This document shows, piece by piece, positions 14,466 to 21,102 of a stretch of DNA of 21,102 nt. How positions within the stretch are numbered: position 1 is the first letter of the stretch; each line of letters opens with the position of its first letter. Origin of the DNA: JBEKHI01 sp050012355. Lineage in GTDB: Bacteria > Actinomycetota > Actinomycetes > Streptosporangiales > Streptosporangiaceae. Where the stretch lies: positions 1-21,102 of the forward strand of contig JBEKHI010000150.1 in NCBI GenBank assembly GCA_050012355.1, in the 5' to 3' direction. The notes beneath the pieces were generated by a model that searched no databases, was not told the DNA's origin, and saw only the letters and a program-made list of their open reading frames with translations. The position numbers and the translations under genes were made by a program.

Positions 14466-15605
14466 GTGAGATACCGGACGTTGCTCGCGGGTGCCGTCGC
14501 GACCGGGCTGGCCGTCAGCGCTGGCGTCGCGACCGGCGCCGAGGACGCACAGGCCTCAATCATCCCGGTGCCGGCGGCAGGTAGCGCGGGCGCCGTCTAC
14601 GCGACCACCACCAGTTCGGTGACCACGAGCGGTATGCCTCGCCAGCTGATCGTTCCCGATCTGATCGCCGCGCTGCCGTCCGGCCTGTCAGACGCCCAGC
14701 TCGCCCGGATCGGCAAACTCGCCGGGGTGCGCGCCATCCAGGCCGTCAGCGGCGGCGAGATCACGATCAACGGCAAGTCGGCCGAGGTACTTGGCGCGAC
14801 CGCCAGCCAGCTTCGTGAGTGGGCCCCGCCGACCATGGCCACCGACGATGCTCTGTGGGCCAGTTTCAGCAAGGGTGACCTGATCACCACCAAGACCTCC
14901 GCCAAGCGTCTCGGGCTGCGGGCCGGGAGCAGCTACCCGGTCACCGCCGCGGTCACCACCCAAGTGGCGGCCGGGCCGACGGCCCCCTCGTTCGGCATCT
15001 CGGGTATCGACGCGGTGGTCAGCGCGGACCGGGCCACCGAGCTCGGTCTCGTCAAGAAGGTCGCGGTGCTGATCAACGCGCCCGGCTCCGATCTCATCAA
15101 GCTGGCGTCCGCGGTCAGTGCCGTCGTCGGCTCCAAGGGGCACGTGGTGCGGCTGGTGCCGGTAACCGTGAGCGATGATGAGCTTCCGGTGGACAGCTCG
15201 GTCTCGACCACCGCCACGCCCACCACGTACACGCAGCTGTACCAGGAGTCGGCGAAGCTGTACTGCCCGAGCCTGTCCTGGACGGTGCTCGCCGCGATCG
15301 GCGAGATCGAGAGCGGCGACGGCCGGAACGACGGGCCGTCCTCGGCCGGGGCACTCGGCCCGATGCAGTTCATGCCGTCCACCTGGGCCCTCTGGGGTAT
15401 CGACGCGTTCGGCCAGACCGGCACACCGGACATCATGAACCCGCTCGACGCGGTGCCGTCGGCGGCCCGGATGCTTTGCGCCGACGGCGCGGGCCAGGGC
15501 GGCGCGAGCCTGTCAAGCGCGATCTACGACTACAACCACGCGACCTGGTACGTGACCGAGGTTCTCGACCTCGCGGCCGAGTACGCCCAAGAGAACCAGT
15601 CCTAG
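14466..15605 (+). CDS. Secreted lytic transglycosylase-like protein
   Basis: Starting at the GTG at 14466, the 379-residue product has a signal peptide (MRYRTLLAGAVATGLAVSAG, with Ala-rich cleavage region near residue 30). The C-terminal 115 residues are a soluble lytic transglycosylase domain: LAAIGEIESGDGRND with the likely catalytic Glu282, SSAGALGPMQFMPSTW, and a late YDYNHATWYV. It should cleave the glycan strands of peptidoglycan outside the membrane. The middle (about 60-240) is not a standard cell-wall module; segments such as KGDLITTKTSAKRLGLRAGSSYPVTA recall the periplasmic core domain of MacB/FtsX-type permeases, an unusual partner. Its TAG stop overlaps the opposing MFS stop in one CTAG. 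The in-frame GTG at 14406 would spoil the signal peptide. Confidence 0.85.
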   Translation: MRYRTLLAGAVATGLAVSAGVATGAEDAQASIIPVPAAGSAGAVYATTTSSVTTSGMPRQLIVPDLIAALPSGLSDAQLARIGKLAGVRAIQAVSGGEITINGKSAEVLGATASQLREWAPPTMATDDALWASFSKGDLITTKTSAKRLGLRAGSSYPVTAAVTTQVAAGPTAPSFGISGIDAVVSADRATELGLVKKVAVLINAPGSDLIKLASAVSAVVGSKGHVVRLVPVTVSDDELPVDSSVSTTATPTTYTQLYQESAKLYCPSLSWTVLAAIGEIESGDGRNDGPSSAGALGPMQFMPSTWALWGIDAFGQTGTPDIMNPLDAVPSAARMLCADGAGQGGASLSSAIYDYNHATWYVTEVLDLAAEYAQENQS

Positions 15606-16951
15606 CTGGTACGCAGCCGCCGCGACCCCGCCAGCGAGACCAGCAAGGCCACCCCGCCGCAGCAAGCCGCGAGCAGGTAGCCACGGCGCGGGCCCTCGGA
15701 GTCCAGCACGAACCCGACCACGGTCGAGCCGAAGGCGACCCCGACCGAGATCCCGGTGGACAGCCAGGTGGTCGCCTCGGTGAGCCGCCCGGACAGGGCC
15801 TGGGACTCGACGATGCTGTACCCGGCGATCAGCGTCGGCGCGATCGTGAGCCCGCACAGGTAGATCGCGCAGGTCAGCGTGATCAGGTTCGGCTGGGCCC
15901 AGAACGTCGCGACCCCGGCCACCGTCACCGCCAGCGTGATCACGAACCGGCGCGACACCGGCGACCGCCAGTGCCGCGCGCCGTAGAACAGCCCGCCGGT
16001 GGCGCTGCCAAACGCGTAGGTCCCGAGGATGAACCCGGCCAGCGGCTTGTGCCCGAAGTGCTGCGCGAACGCCACCGTGGACAGATCCACCGAAACGAAC
16101 ATCCCGCCCAAGCAGACATACACAGGGACCATAACGACGAGTCCAGGTGCCGCGAACCACGCCCCCCTCTTGCCGAACCACGCCCCCCTCTTGTCGATGT
16201 GACATCGACCGCGCTCTATGCCGGTCGATGTCACATCGACAGTGGTTGGGGCGGCCGCGGCGGGGGCGGGGGTGGCGGCGACCGCGGCTGCGGCTGCGGA
16301 CAGCCGGGTGGGGGGTTCGGTGGAGCGCTGGGCCGCGAACCAGATGGTGCCGCCGACGCAGAGCACCGCGGCGACGGCGACTCCGGCCGGAGGGGCGACC
16401 TGAGTGGCGAGCAGGGTCACCATGGCGGGGCCGAGCACGAAACAGATCTCATCGGCGACCGACTCGAACGAGAACGCCGTGTGCAGGCTGGTGGTGCCTG
16501 CTAGCAGCATGCTCCAGCGGGCGCGCACCATCGCGCCGAGTGACGGCATCGTCGCCCCGGCCAGGGCTCCGGGGATGAACCACGCCCAGACCGGCGCGTG
16601 CAGCGAGACGGTCAGGATGAGCAGCGCCGTGGAGCTGGCGAAGACCAGCGCGAGCGGCAGCAGCACCCGGCGCTGGCCGAGCCGGTCGACCACCCGGGCG
16701 GCCTGCGGGGCGACGAACGCGTAGCCGAGGGAACCGACTGCCGACACCGCGCCCGCGACGCCGTAGTGGCCGGTGATTCCCGAGATGAACAGCACCGTCC
16801 CGAGGCCGAACATCGCCATCGGCATCCGCCCGATGACCCCCGCCGCGGAAAATCGCCAGGCGTTCGGTACCGCGAAGATCTCCCGGTACGGCGCGATCAC
16901 TCGGCTCAGCCGGCGGCCACGCGGCTCGCCCGTGTGATCGGCACTGGTCAT
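15602..16951 (-). CDS. MFS transporter with an inserted repeat in its central loop
   Basis: The 449-residue product has about twelve hydrophobic segments in two halves, with the MFS loop 2-3 motif as RVVDRLGQRR (86-95). It probably moves a small solute or drug in symport or antiport, with substrate unknown. Between the halves, residues 218-266 form an Ala/Pro-rich linker followed by VDVTSTGIERGRCHIDKRGA and a duplicated KRGAWF. That stretch is encoded by an inverted repeat and a 21-base tandem repeat (16153-16241) and looks like an in-frame insertion in the cytoplasmic loop. I start it at ATG 16951; an in-frame ATG at 16966 has a better-placed AGGT and is an alternative. Actinobacterial ferrochelatase genes often have an MFS gene nearby, and it is divergent from one here. 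Confidence 0.85.
   Translation of the reverse strand: MTSADHTGEPRGRRLSRVIAPYREIFAVPNAWRFSAAGVIGRMPMAMFGLGTVLFISGITGHYGVAGAVSAVGSLGYAFVAPQAARVVDRLGQRRVLLPLALVFASSTALLILTVSLHAPVWAWFIPGALAGATMPSLGAMVRARWSMLLAGTTSLHTAFSFESVADEICFVLGPAMVTLLATQVAPPAGVAVAAVLCVGGTIWFAAQRSTEPPTRLSAAAAAVAATPAPAAAAPTTVDVTSTGIERGRCHIDKRGAWFGKRGAWFAAPGLVVMVPVYVCLGGMFVSVDLSTVAFAQHFGHKPLAGFILGTYAFGSATGGLFYGARHWRSPVSRRFVITLAVTVAGVATFWAQPNLITLTCAIYLCGLTIAPTLIAGYSIVESQALSGRLTEATTWLSTGISVGVAFGSTVVGFVLDSEGPRRGYLLAACCGGVALLVSLAGSRRLRTS
16153..16193. repeat. 21-base tandem duplication inside the MFS gene
   Basis: The 20-base block at 16153-16172 (beginning CGAACCACG, ending CTCTTG) is repeated exactly at 16174-16193, a period of 21 bases. 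It encodes two copies of Lys-Arg-Gly-Ala-Trp-Phe on the minus strand and keeps the reading frame. It directly adjoins the inverted repeat at 16193-16240. Confidence 0.9.
16193..16240. repeat. Inverted repeat of two self-palindromic arms inside the MFS gene
   Basis: An exact 18-bp inverted repeat (16193-16210 with 16223-16240) surrounds a 12-base loop. Each arm is itself a palindrome, 8 bp on either side of one central base (GTCGATGT-G-ACATCGAC and its complement). Such double palindromes are typical of REP-like or other mobile palindromic elements. It encodes the Val-Asp-Val-Thr-Ser to His-Ile-Asp stretch of the transporter loop. I find no other copy in this window. Confidence 0.88.
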
Positions 16952-16969
16952 CGCGCTTAAGACCATATC

Positions 16970-16980
16970 TGACCTGGTCA
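16970..16980. promoter_or_regulatory. Palindrome in the MFS/ferrochelatase divergent region
   Basis: TGACC-T-GGTCA forms 5-bp arms about a single base and is nested inside wider arms ATATC...GATAT (16965-16969 and 16984-16988). It sits just upstream of the MFS start, between the divergent genes, as expected for a regulator site. No matching regulator is adjacent. Confidence 0.3.
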
Positions 16981-16998
16981 AGTGATATTCGCCCGGTT

Positions 16999-17034
16999 GG
17001 GTAGGGGGTTGGGGAGTTGGGTAGCGGGATTGGG
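16999..17034 (+). promoter_or_regulatory. G-quadruplex-forming G-tracts upstream of the ferrochelatase gene
   Basis: Six runs of three to five Gs (16999-17001, 17004-17008, 17011-17014, 17019-17021, 17026-17028, 17032-17034) are separated by loops of 2-4 bases, exceeding the usual four-run G-quadruplex pattern. It ends 20 bases before the ATG at 17054 on the coding strand, so it may fold in the mRNA leader or in the displaced DNA strand. The T-containing loops are unlike ordinary GC-rich spacer. Confidence 0.55.
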
Positions 17035-17053
17035 CGGATGGTTGGATGGTGGC

Positions 17054-17954
17054 ATGCCGGATTACGACGCGTTCTTGTTGCTGTCCTTTGGGGGACCGGA
17101 GGGCCCGGATGACGTGATGCCGTTCCTGGAGAACGTCACCGCGGGCCGAGGGGTGCCGCGGGAGCGACTGGCCGATGTCGCGGAGCACTACTACGCCGTC
17201 GGCGGGGTCAGCCCGATCAACGCCCAGTGCCAGGACATGCTCACCGCGGTGCGGGACAACCTCCGCGTACTCCTCGTACTCCTCGTGCAGGCAGTACCTG
17301 GACGACATCGAGCGGGCCCGCGCCGAGGTCGGGCCCGGGGCGCCGGTGATCGACAAGATCCGGCCGTACTACGACCGGCCGGGCTTCATCGAGCCGTTCG
17401 CCCGCGCCACCCGGGAGGCGATCGAGTCGCTGCCCGCCGATGTCCGCGACGACGCGCGCCTGGTGTTCACCGCGCACAGCATCCCGGAGGGGATGGCCGC
17501 GACCAGCGGCAGCAAGGAGTCGGGGACCGGCCTCGGGCCGCACGGCAGCTATGTGACCGAACTCACGTATGCCGCTCGCCAGATAGCGGAACGTGCGGGC
17601 CGCGATTCCTGGGACCTGGTCTTCCAGAGCCGCAGCGGACCTCCCTCGGTGCCCTGGCTCGAGCCGGACGTGTGCGACCACATCCAGGGACTGGCGAAGC
17701 AGGGGGGCCGGGCCGTCGTGGTGATCCCGGTCGGTTTCGTCACCGACCACATGGAGGTGCTGCATGACCTGGACACCGAGGCGGCCGAGCTCGCCACCTC
17801 CCTCGGCCTGGCGTTCGCCCGGGCCGCCACGCCCGGCCTGACACCGGAGTTCACCGCGATGATCACCGAGCTTGTCCAAGAGGCGACCCGAGCCGCCGCC
17901 GGGCCCGGGTGCCCGGCGGACTGCTGCCAGCACCGGCCAAGGAGGCCCGCATGA
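17054..17954 (+). pseudogene. Ferrochelatase broken by an internal frame-shifting deletion
   Basis: The N-terminal part (17054 to about 17263) reads MPDYDAFLLLSFGGPEGPDD to FGGVSPIN-type text (YAVGGVSPINAQCQDML), typical actinobacterial ferrochelatase. The rest continues in another frame from about 17265: AYSSYSSCRQYLDDIERARA, the active-site histidine in FTAHSIPEGM, YQSRSG-type FQSRSGPPSVPWLEPDVCDH and GFVTDHMEVLHDLDTEA. Between them about 40 residues are missing, including the usual conserved segment around VYWGNRNW. The missing length cannot be a multiple of three bases, so no complete protein is made; the first frame stops at 17767. The Cys in SSCRQ and the C-terminal CPADCC are the likely [2Fe-2S] ligands of actinobacterial enzymes. 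Its stop overlaps the next start (ATGA at 17951-17954). A sequencing or assembly error is an alternative explanation. Confidence 0.85.
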
Positions 17955-18763
17955 TCCCGGACGCGCAAGAGCTGCTCGGCATCGCGCTGGACGCGGCCCG
18001 CCAGGCGGGACAGTTGCTGGCCGGTGCGGGCCGTACCGAAGTGGCGGCGGTGAAGTCGAGCCCGACCGACGTGGTCACCGAGATGGACCGGGCCGCCGAG
18101 TCGCTGATCAAGCAGATCATCCGGGGCGCCCGCCCCGATGACGCCTTCCTGGCCGAGGAGAGCGGCGCGAGCGAGGGGGAGACGCGGGTGCGGTGGGTCG
18201 TCGACCCGCTGGACGGGACCGTCAACTACCTCTACGGGCTGGCTGACTGGGCGGTGTCGATCGCCGCCGAGGTGGACGGGACCGTGGTGGCCGGAGTGGT
18301 CGAGGTGCCAAAGCACGGCGAGACGTTCGCCGCCGTGCTCGGGGGAGGGGCCTGGGTCACCGACGCCGCCGGGCGGCATGAGCTGCGCTGCGCGCCGGGG
18401 CCGGAGCTGTCCCAGGCGCTGATCGGCACCGGCTTCGGGTACCTGGCGGGACGTCGCCGGGTGCAGGGTGAGGTCGTCGCGGCGCTATTGCCGCAGATCA
18501 GGGACATCCGGCGCGGCGGCTCGGCGGCCGTGGACCTGTGCAGTGTCGCGGCGGGCCGGGTGGACGGTTACTACGAGCGCGGGCTCAACCCCTGGGATTT
18601 CGCGGCCGGTGCCCTGATCGCGGCGGAGGCCGGAGCCGTCGTCGGCGGCCTGGACAAAGCCGGGCCGGGGACGTCGATGACCATAGCGGCCGGCTCGAGG
18701 TTGTACCCTCTGCTCGCCACGGCTCTTACCGAACTGAAACCGGAGCGAGACGCGGCGCGCTGA
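17951..18763 (+). CDS. Inositol monophosphatase family protein
   Basis: The 270-residue product carries all three metal-site motifs of the IMPase/FBPase superfamily: the Glu pair in FLAEESG (66-72), WVVDPLDGTVNY (82-93) and NPWDFAAGALIAAEAG late in the chain. It should be an active Mg2+-dependent phosphatase of inositol phosphates or related sugar phosphates; substrates in this family are not predictable from motifs alone. The start at ATG 17951 has AAGGAGG 5 bases upstream and overlaps the ferrochelatase stop. Pairing with ferrochelatase is a recurrent actinobacterial arrangement. Its own ribosome-binding site means the upstream frameshift need not abolish translation. Confidence 0.92.
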   Translation: MIPDAQELLGIALDAARQAGQLLAGAGRTEVAAVKSSPTDVVTEMDRAAESLIKQIIRGARPDDAFLAEESGASEGETRVRWVVDPLDGTVNYLYGLADWAVSIAAEVDGTVVAGVVEVPKHGETFAAVLGGGAWVTDAAGRHELRCAPGPELSQALIGTGFGYLAGRRRVQGEVVAALLPQIRDIRRGGSAAVDLCSVAAGRVDGYYERGLNPWDFAAGALIAAEAGAVVGGLDKAGPGTSMTIAAGSRLYPLLATALTELKPERDAAR

Positions 18764-18977
18764 TGTTCAATGCGGAATATGCGAGGGCTGTGAAAGGTTT
18801 ACCAGCGGCTAGGACCCCCGGAGCCGAGGACACGGCCGGGCGATCACGCTGGGATGCGTGCGCGCCGCCCGGAAACGTGACAGAATTCCCCGCCGGAATC
18901 GGGCATGACCGAGGCGTCCCGAGCGTTACAACCGCGCAGCACCCGCGCACCAAGACGGAGGGGGATGGAGCACTCAG

Positions 18978-19277
18978 ATGGCTACTGACTACGACAGCCC
19001 GCGCAAGGGCGACGACGACATGACAGAGGACAGCCTGCAAGAACTGCAGGCTCGCCGGATGGACAAGTCGTCGAGCACGATCGATGTTGACCCGGATGAT
19101 GTCGCAGAGTCGTTGGAGCTTCCCGGCGCGGACTTGTCCAATGAGGAACTCTCGTTCCGGGTGATCCCGCGTCAGGCGGATGAGTTCACCTGTTCGCGAT
19201 GCTTCCTCGTGCATCACCGCAGCCAGCTTGCGGAGGAACGCAATGGTCAGCTGGTTTGCCGGGAGTGCGCCGCCTGA
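18978..19277 (+). CDS. DUF4193 family protein with C-terminal zinc-ribbon-like motif
   Basis: The 99-residue product is an acidic protein typical of the actinobacterial DUF4193 family: MATDYDSPRK start, DDDMTEDSLQELQARR, then FRVIPRQADEFTCSRCFLVHHRSQL and VCRECAA. The two CxxC pairs (Cys-Ser-Arg-Cys and Cys-Arg-Glu-Cys) form a probable zinc ribbon. The family is widespread and strongly conserved in actinobacteria; no biochemical role is established that I know of. GGAG lies 8 bases before the ATG. DUF4193 and DUF3093 genes are commonly neighbours in these genomes, as here. Confidence 0.92.
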   Translation: MATDYDSPRKGDDDMTEDSLQELQARRMDKSSSTIDVDPDDVAESLELPGADLSNEELSFRVIPRQADEFTCSRCFLVHHRSQLAEERNGQLVCRECAA

Positions 19278-19286
19278 GGCGCCGGC

Positions 19287-19313
19287 ACGGGAGCGCGCCA
19301 ACGGCGCTCCCGT
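19287..19313. terminator. Bidirectional hairpin terminator between convergent genes
   Basis: A perfect 10-bp stem (19287-19296 with 19304-19313) and 7-base loop lie between the DUF4193 stop (19277) and the DUF4235 stop (19321) on opposite strands. Placement between converging genes makes it a likely shared terminator, with no T-tract on either side. Confidence 0.65.
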
Positions 19314-19320
19314 CCGGTGC

Positions 19321-19608
19321 TCAGCCGGTGATCTGAGCAGGTCCCTCGCTGTCGCGGGGCGACCGCTTGCGCGCTAGGGCACGCGTCACCAGCAGTCGCG
19401 TGGCCTGCGCCGTGACGCCGGTGACTATCGCCCAGGTGAGCGCCTCCCCGAGGCCGACCTGCGGGTCTTCGGGGTGGGCCGGCGGCTTTTTCCCAGTCGT
19501 CCGCGTCCAGGCCAGCGTGATGAGCTTGCGGGCCGCGAAGGTCGCACCCGTCGCGGCGACCATGCCGATGACCTTGGCGGTCAGGTCCTTATCGTCCTTA
19601 TCTGACAC
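19321..19608 (-). CDS. DUF4235 family membrane-associated protein
   Basis: This 95-residue protein begins SDKDDKDLTAKVIGMVAATG and has two hydrophobic stretches (AKVIGMVAATGATFAARKLI and ALTWAIVTGVTAQATRLLVT) separated by a WTRTTGKKPPAHPEDP loop, the standard DUF4235 layout. The function is unknown; it is probably a small two-helix membrane protein. I start it at the GTG at 19608 because AGGAGG lies 8 bases upstream; a longer frame to 19692 would overlap the DUF3093 gene. It follows DUF3093 by 25 bases in the same operon. Confidence 0.85.
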   Translation of the reverse strand: MSDKDDKDLTAKVIGMVAATGATFAARKLITLAWTRTTGKKPPAHPEDPQVGLGEALTWAIVTGVTAQATRLLVTRALARKRSPRDSEGPAQITG

Positions 19609-19633
19609 TGCGGATGCCTCCTGATTCCCGGTG

Positions 19634-20107
19634 TTACCCCGTGAAACTACCCGACGGCTGCCGGCAACTCTCGATCGCGGCGGCGAGTTCATCCGGGTGC
19701 CGGGTGGCGATCAGCCAGTACGGGTGCGAACTGCCGGTGTCGGTCACGGAAATGTACACGGTCCGCTTCAGGTAGGGTCGCAGCAGCAGGTGCGCGGTCG
19801 GATCGCCACGCGGGCCACGGAGCCGGGCTGACTGCTTCTCATCAAGAGCCGCGACTTCACCCACGTACTCCAGCGACAGCGCGTCTCCGCCCGCCTGGAG
19901 CACGCCGTCGGTAACCTTGATGCTGGTCGCGCCCCACGCCAGCAGGAAGCCGCCCACGACCGCGGTGAAGACGATGTAGACCACGGCGGGCCCCATCCCG
20001 CGCATGTTCGCGTAGGCGAAGATCTCTGCGCCGAGGACGGCGATGGTGGGGATGGACAGCAGCCACCACGACACGGGCACGCGAAGCCGTTCGCTGTAGG
20101 AACGCAT
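19634..20107 (-). CDS. DUF3093 family membrane protein
   Basis: The 157-residue product starts MRSYSERLRVPVSWWLL, the family hallmark, followed by two transmembrane helices (about 13-30 and 40-58). A cytosolic beta-rich part follows with AHLLLRPYLKRTVYISVTD and PYWLIATRHPDELAAAIE, both conserved in DUF3093. The function is unknown; the domain resembles membrane-linked PH-like folds only in general layout. The ATG at 20107 has no obvious Shine-Dalgarno. It is divergent from the AI-2E transporter gene, and DUF4235 follows it. In many actinobacteria DUF3093 sits beside DUF4193 and the dUTPase gene; dUTPase is not present here. Confidence 0.9.
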   Translation of the reverse strand: MRSYSERLRVPVSWWLLSIPTIAVLGAEIFAYANMRGMGPAVVYIVFTAVVGGFLLAWGATSIKVTDGVLQAGGDALSLEYVGEVAALDEKQSARLRGPRGDPTAHLLLRPYLKRTVYISVTDTGSSHPYWLIATRHPDELAAAIESCRQPSGSFTG

Positions 20108-20192
20108 GACACCACGGTAGTTGGTTAGATGGACTCATGGCGGCACGGGGGCGCACAACCCAGGAAGGCGGCACAACGCTGTGGCTGGGGTG

Positions 20193-21102
20193 ATGCGATC
20201 ATTGAGGAACAGGGCGCGGGGCGCGGCGGACGACGAAGACGACATCGCCGATGGCGCGCCGCCGGCGTTGGTGGCCCCGGCGATCACGTCCGCGGCCCAG
20301 GCGACCACATCACGTGCGCAAAGTGACATTCCTAGCTGGTTGCGTACGGCGGCGTCCTGGTCCTGGCGGCTGCTGCTGCTCGCCATCATGATCTACGTCC
20401 TGGCCCGGCTGGCGAGCCTGCTGTACGTGGTCGTCGTGCCGTGCGCGGCCGCGATGCTGTTCACCGCCTTGCTGCAGCCGCTGGTCGGCAGGCTGCGGCG
20501 GGCGGGGATGCCGCGGCTGGCGGCGACCTGGTGCGTGCTGTTGCTGGCGATCGCGATCCTCGCGGGCGCGGTGGCCATTGTCACCACGCGGGTACAGGCC
20601 GAGTACCCGAGCCTGGTTCCCCAGGTCAAGCACGTCAGCACTCATGTGCAGGCCTGGCTGGCGGGCCCGCCGTTCCACCTGCACACCGGGAACCTGACCA
20701 AGCTTTCCAACGACATCACCAAGTACCTGAGCCAGCACAAGTCGCTGGTCGAGGGCACGGTCGTCACCGGCGGACGGCTCGCGTTCGAGTTCCTGGCCGG
20801 CGTTGTGCTGATGTTCTTCGTGTCGTTCTTCCTGATGAAGGACGGGGACCGGATCTGGGGCTGGCTGACGCACCGGATGGGGGCGGAACGGCGGCGGCGC
20901 GCCAGCGTCGCCGGGCACGCCGCGTGGCAGTCGGTGGTGCACTACGTCCGCGGTACGGTGACGGTCGCGGCGATCCACGCCACCATCATGGGGATCACGC
21001 TGACCGTGATGGACGTGCCGCTGGCGGCGCCACTGGCGCTGCTGATGTTCCTGGCCGCGTTCGTTCCGCTGGTTGGCATGCTGGTCGCTGGCGGGCTCGC
21101 CA
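20193..21102 (+). CDS. AI-2E family transporter, 3' end outside the window
   Basis: About 303 residues are visible and the frame is open at the right edge. After an acidic, Ala-rich cytoplasmic N-terminus (about 45 residues) come membrane helices (WRLLLLAIMIYVLARLASLL, LYVVVVPCAAAMLFTALLQP, AATWCVLLLAIAILAGAVAI), an extra-membrane helical part, and the family signature VLMFFVSFFLMKDGDRIW, then further helices. The family is named for AI-2 export in E. coli TqsA, but members also include Na+/H+ antiporters, so the substrate is open. Start choices are ATG 20193, GTG 20190 and GTG 20181; none has an ideal ribosome-binding site. It is divergent from DUF3093. Confidence 0.88.
   Translation, partial: MRSLRNRARGAADDEDDIADGAPPALVAPAITSAAQATTSRAQSDIPSWLRTAASWSWRLLLLAIMIYVLARLASLLYVVVVPCAAAMLFTALLQPLVGRLRRAGMPRLAATWCVLLLAIAILAGAVAIVTTRVQAEYPSLVPQVKHVSTHVQAWLAGPPFHLHTGNLTKLSNDITKYLSQHKSLVEGTVVTGGRLAFEFLAGVVLMFFVSFFLMKDGDRIWGWLTHRMGAERRRRASVAGHAAWQSVVHYVRGTVTVAAIHATIMGITLTVMDVPLAAPLALLMFLAAFVPLVGMLVAGGLA

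Noticed and set aside
17240..17290. Programmed ribosomal frameshift in the ferrochelatase gene
   Set aside because: A frameshift alone would not account for the roughly 40 missing conserved residues at the junction.
17175..17954. Separate downstream gene starting inside the ferrochelatase
   Set aside because: The in-frame codons before 17265 are out-of-frame ferrochelatase N-terminus; the reading continues ferrochelatase family text, so this is the second half of a broken gene.
18726..19301. Minus-strand 191-codon frame opposite DUF4193
   Set aside because: It covers the DUF4193 gene, the intergenic region and the terminator; it is a shadow frame.

Overview
The window is high-GC DNA from an actinobacterium, probably a filamentous or soil lineage near Streptosporangiales or Streptomycetales. 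The evidence is the protein families: GAF-ANTAR regulators, a GuaB1-type IMPDH-like enzyme, DUF4193, DUF3093 and DUF4235 proteins, and a ferrochelatase/inositol-monophosphatase pair. Frequent GTG starts and 4-base ATGA/GTGA stop-start overlaps fit this. I see no rRNA, tRNA, CRISPR array, transposase or integrase.

Positions 1-6818 (all minus strand) look like an accessory, possibly biosynthetic, block. Read in transcription order it holds a serine-hydrolase-like protein that has lost its catalytic motifs, an ABC ATPase fused to a PLDc_N-type membrane segment, and an ABC-2 type permease, the three joined by ATGA overlaps. A 943-residue fusion follows, with a limonene-monooxygenase-like luciferase-family domain and a halogenase-like FAD domain. 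Last is the start of an unidentified gene that runs off the left edge. That gene has a strong Shine-Dalgarno and an AT-rich promoter whose -35/-10 spacer holds a perfect 12-bp palindrome.

Positions 6819-12072 hold a gene-poor stretch closed by a strong hairpin terminator, then two tandem paralogous small proteins, one of them membrane-anchored. Next come a CDGSH iron-sulfur protein and a haem-oxygenase-like diiron protein, whose genes overlap tail to tail. A regulatory operon STAS -> GAF-ANTAR -> GAF-ANTAR follows, with a hairpin covering part of its first ribosome-binding site.

Positions 12169-17954 hold GuaB1, a TetR regulator, a secreted lytic transglycosylase and an MFS transporter. The MFS gene carries an in-frame palindromic repeat insertion in its central loop. 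Divergent from it is a ferrochelatase gene broken by an internal, frame-shifting deletion and preceded by a run of G-tracts with G-quadruplex potential.

Positions 17951-21102 are housekeeping-like: an inositol monophosphatase family enzyme, DUF4193, then DUF3093-DUF4235 on the other strand behind a shared terminator, and the 5' part of an AI-2E family transporter that runs off the right edge.

The best candidates for something undescribed are the LLM-halogenase fusion with its neighbours, the inactive hydrolase coupled to a PLDc_N-ABC transporter, and the palindromic element inside the MFS gene.
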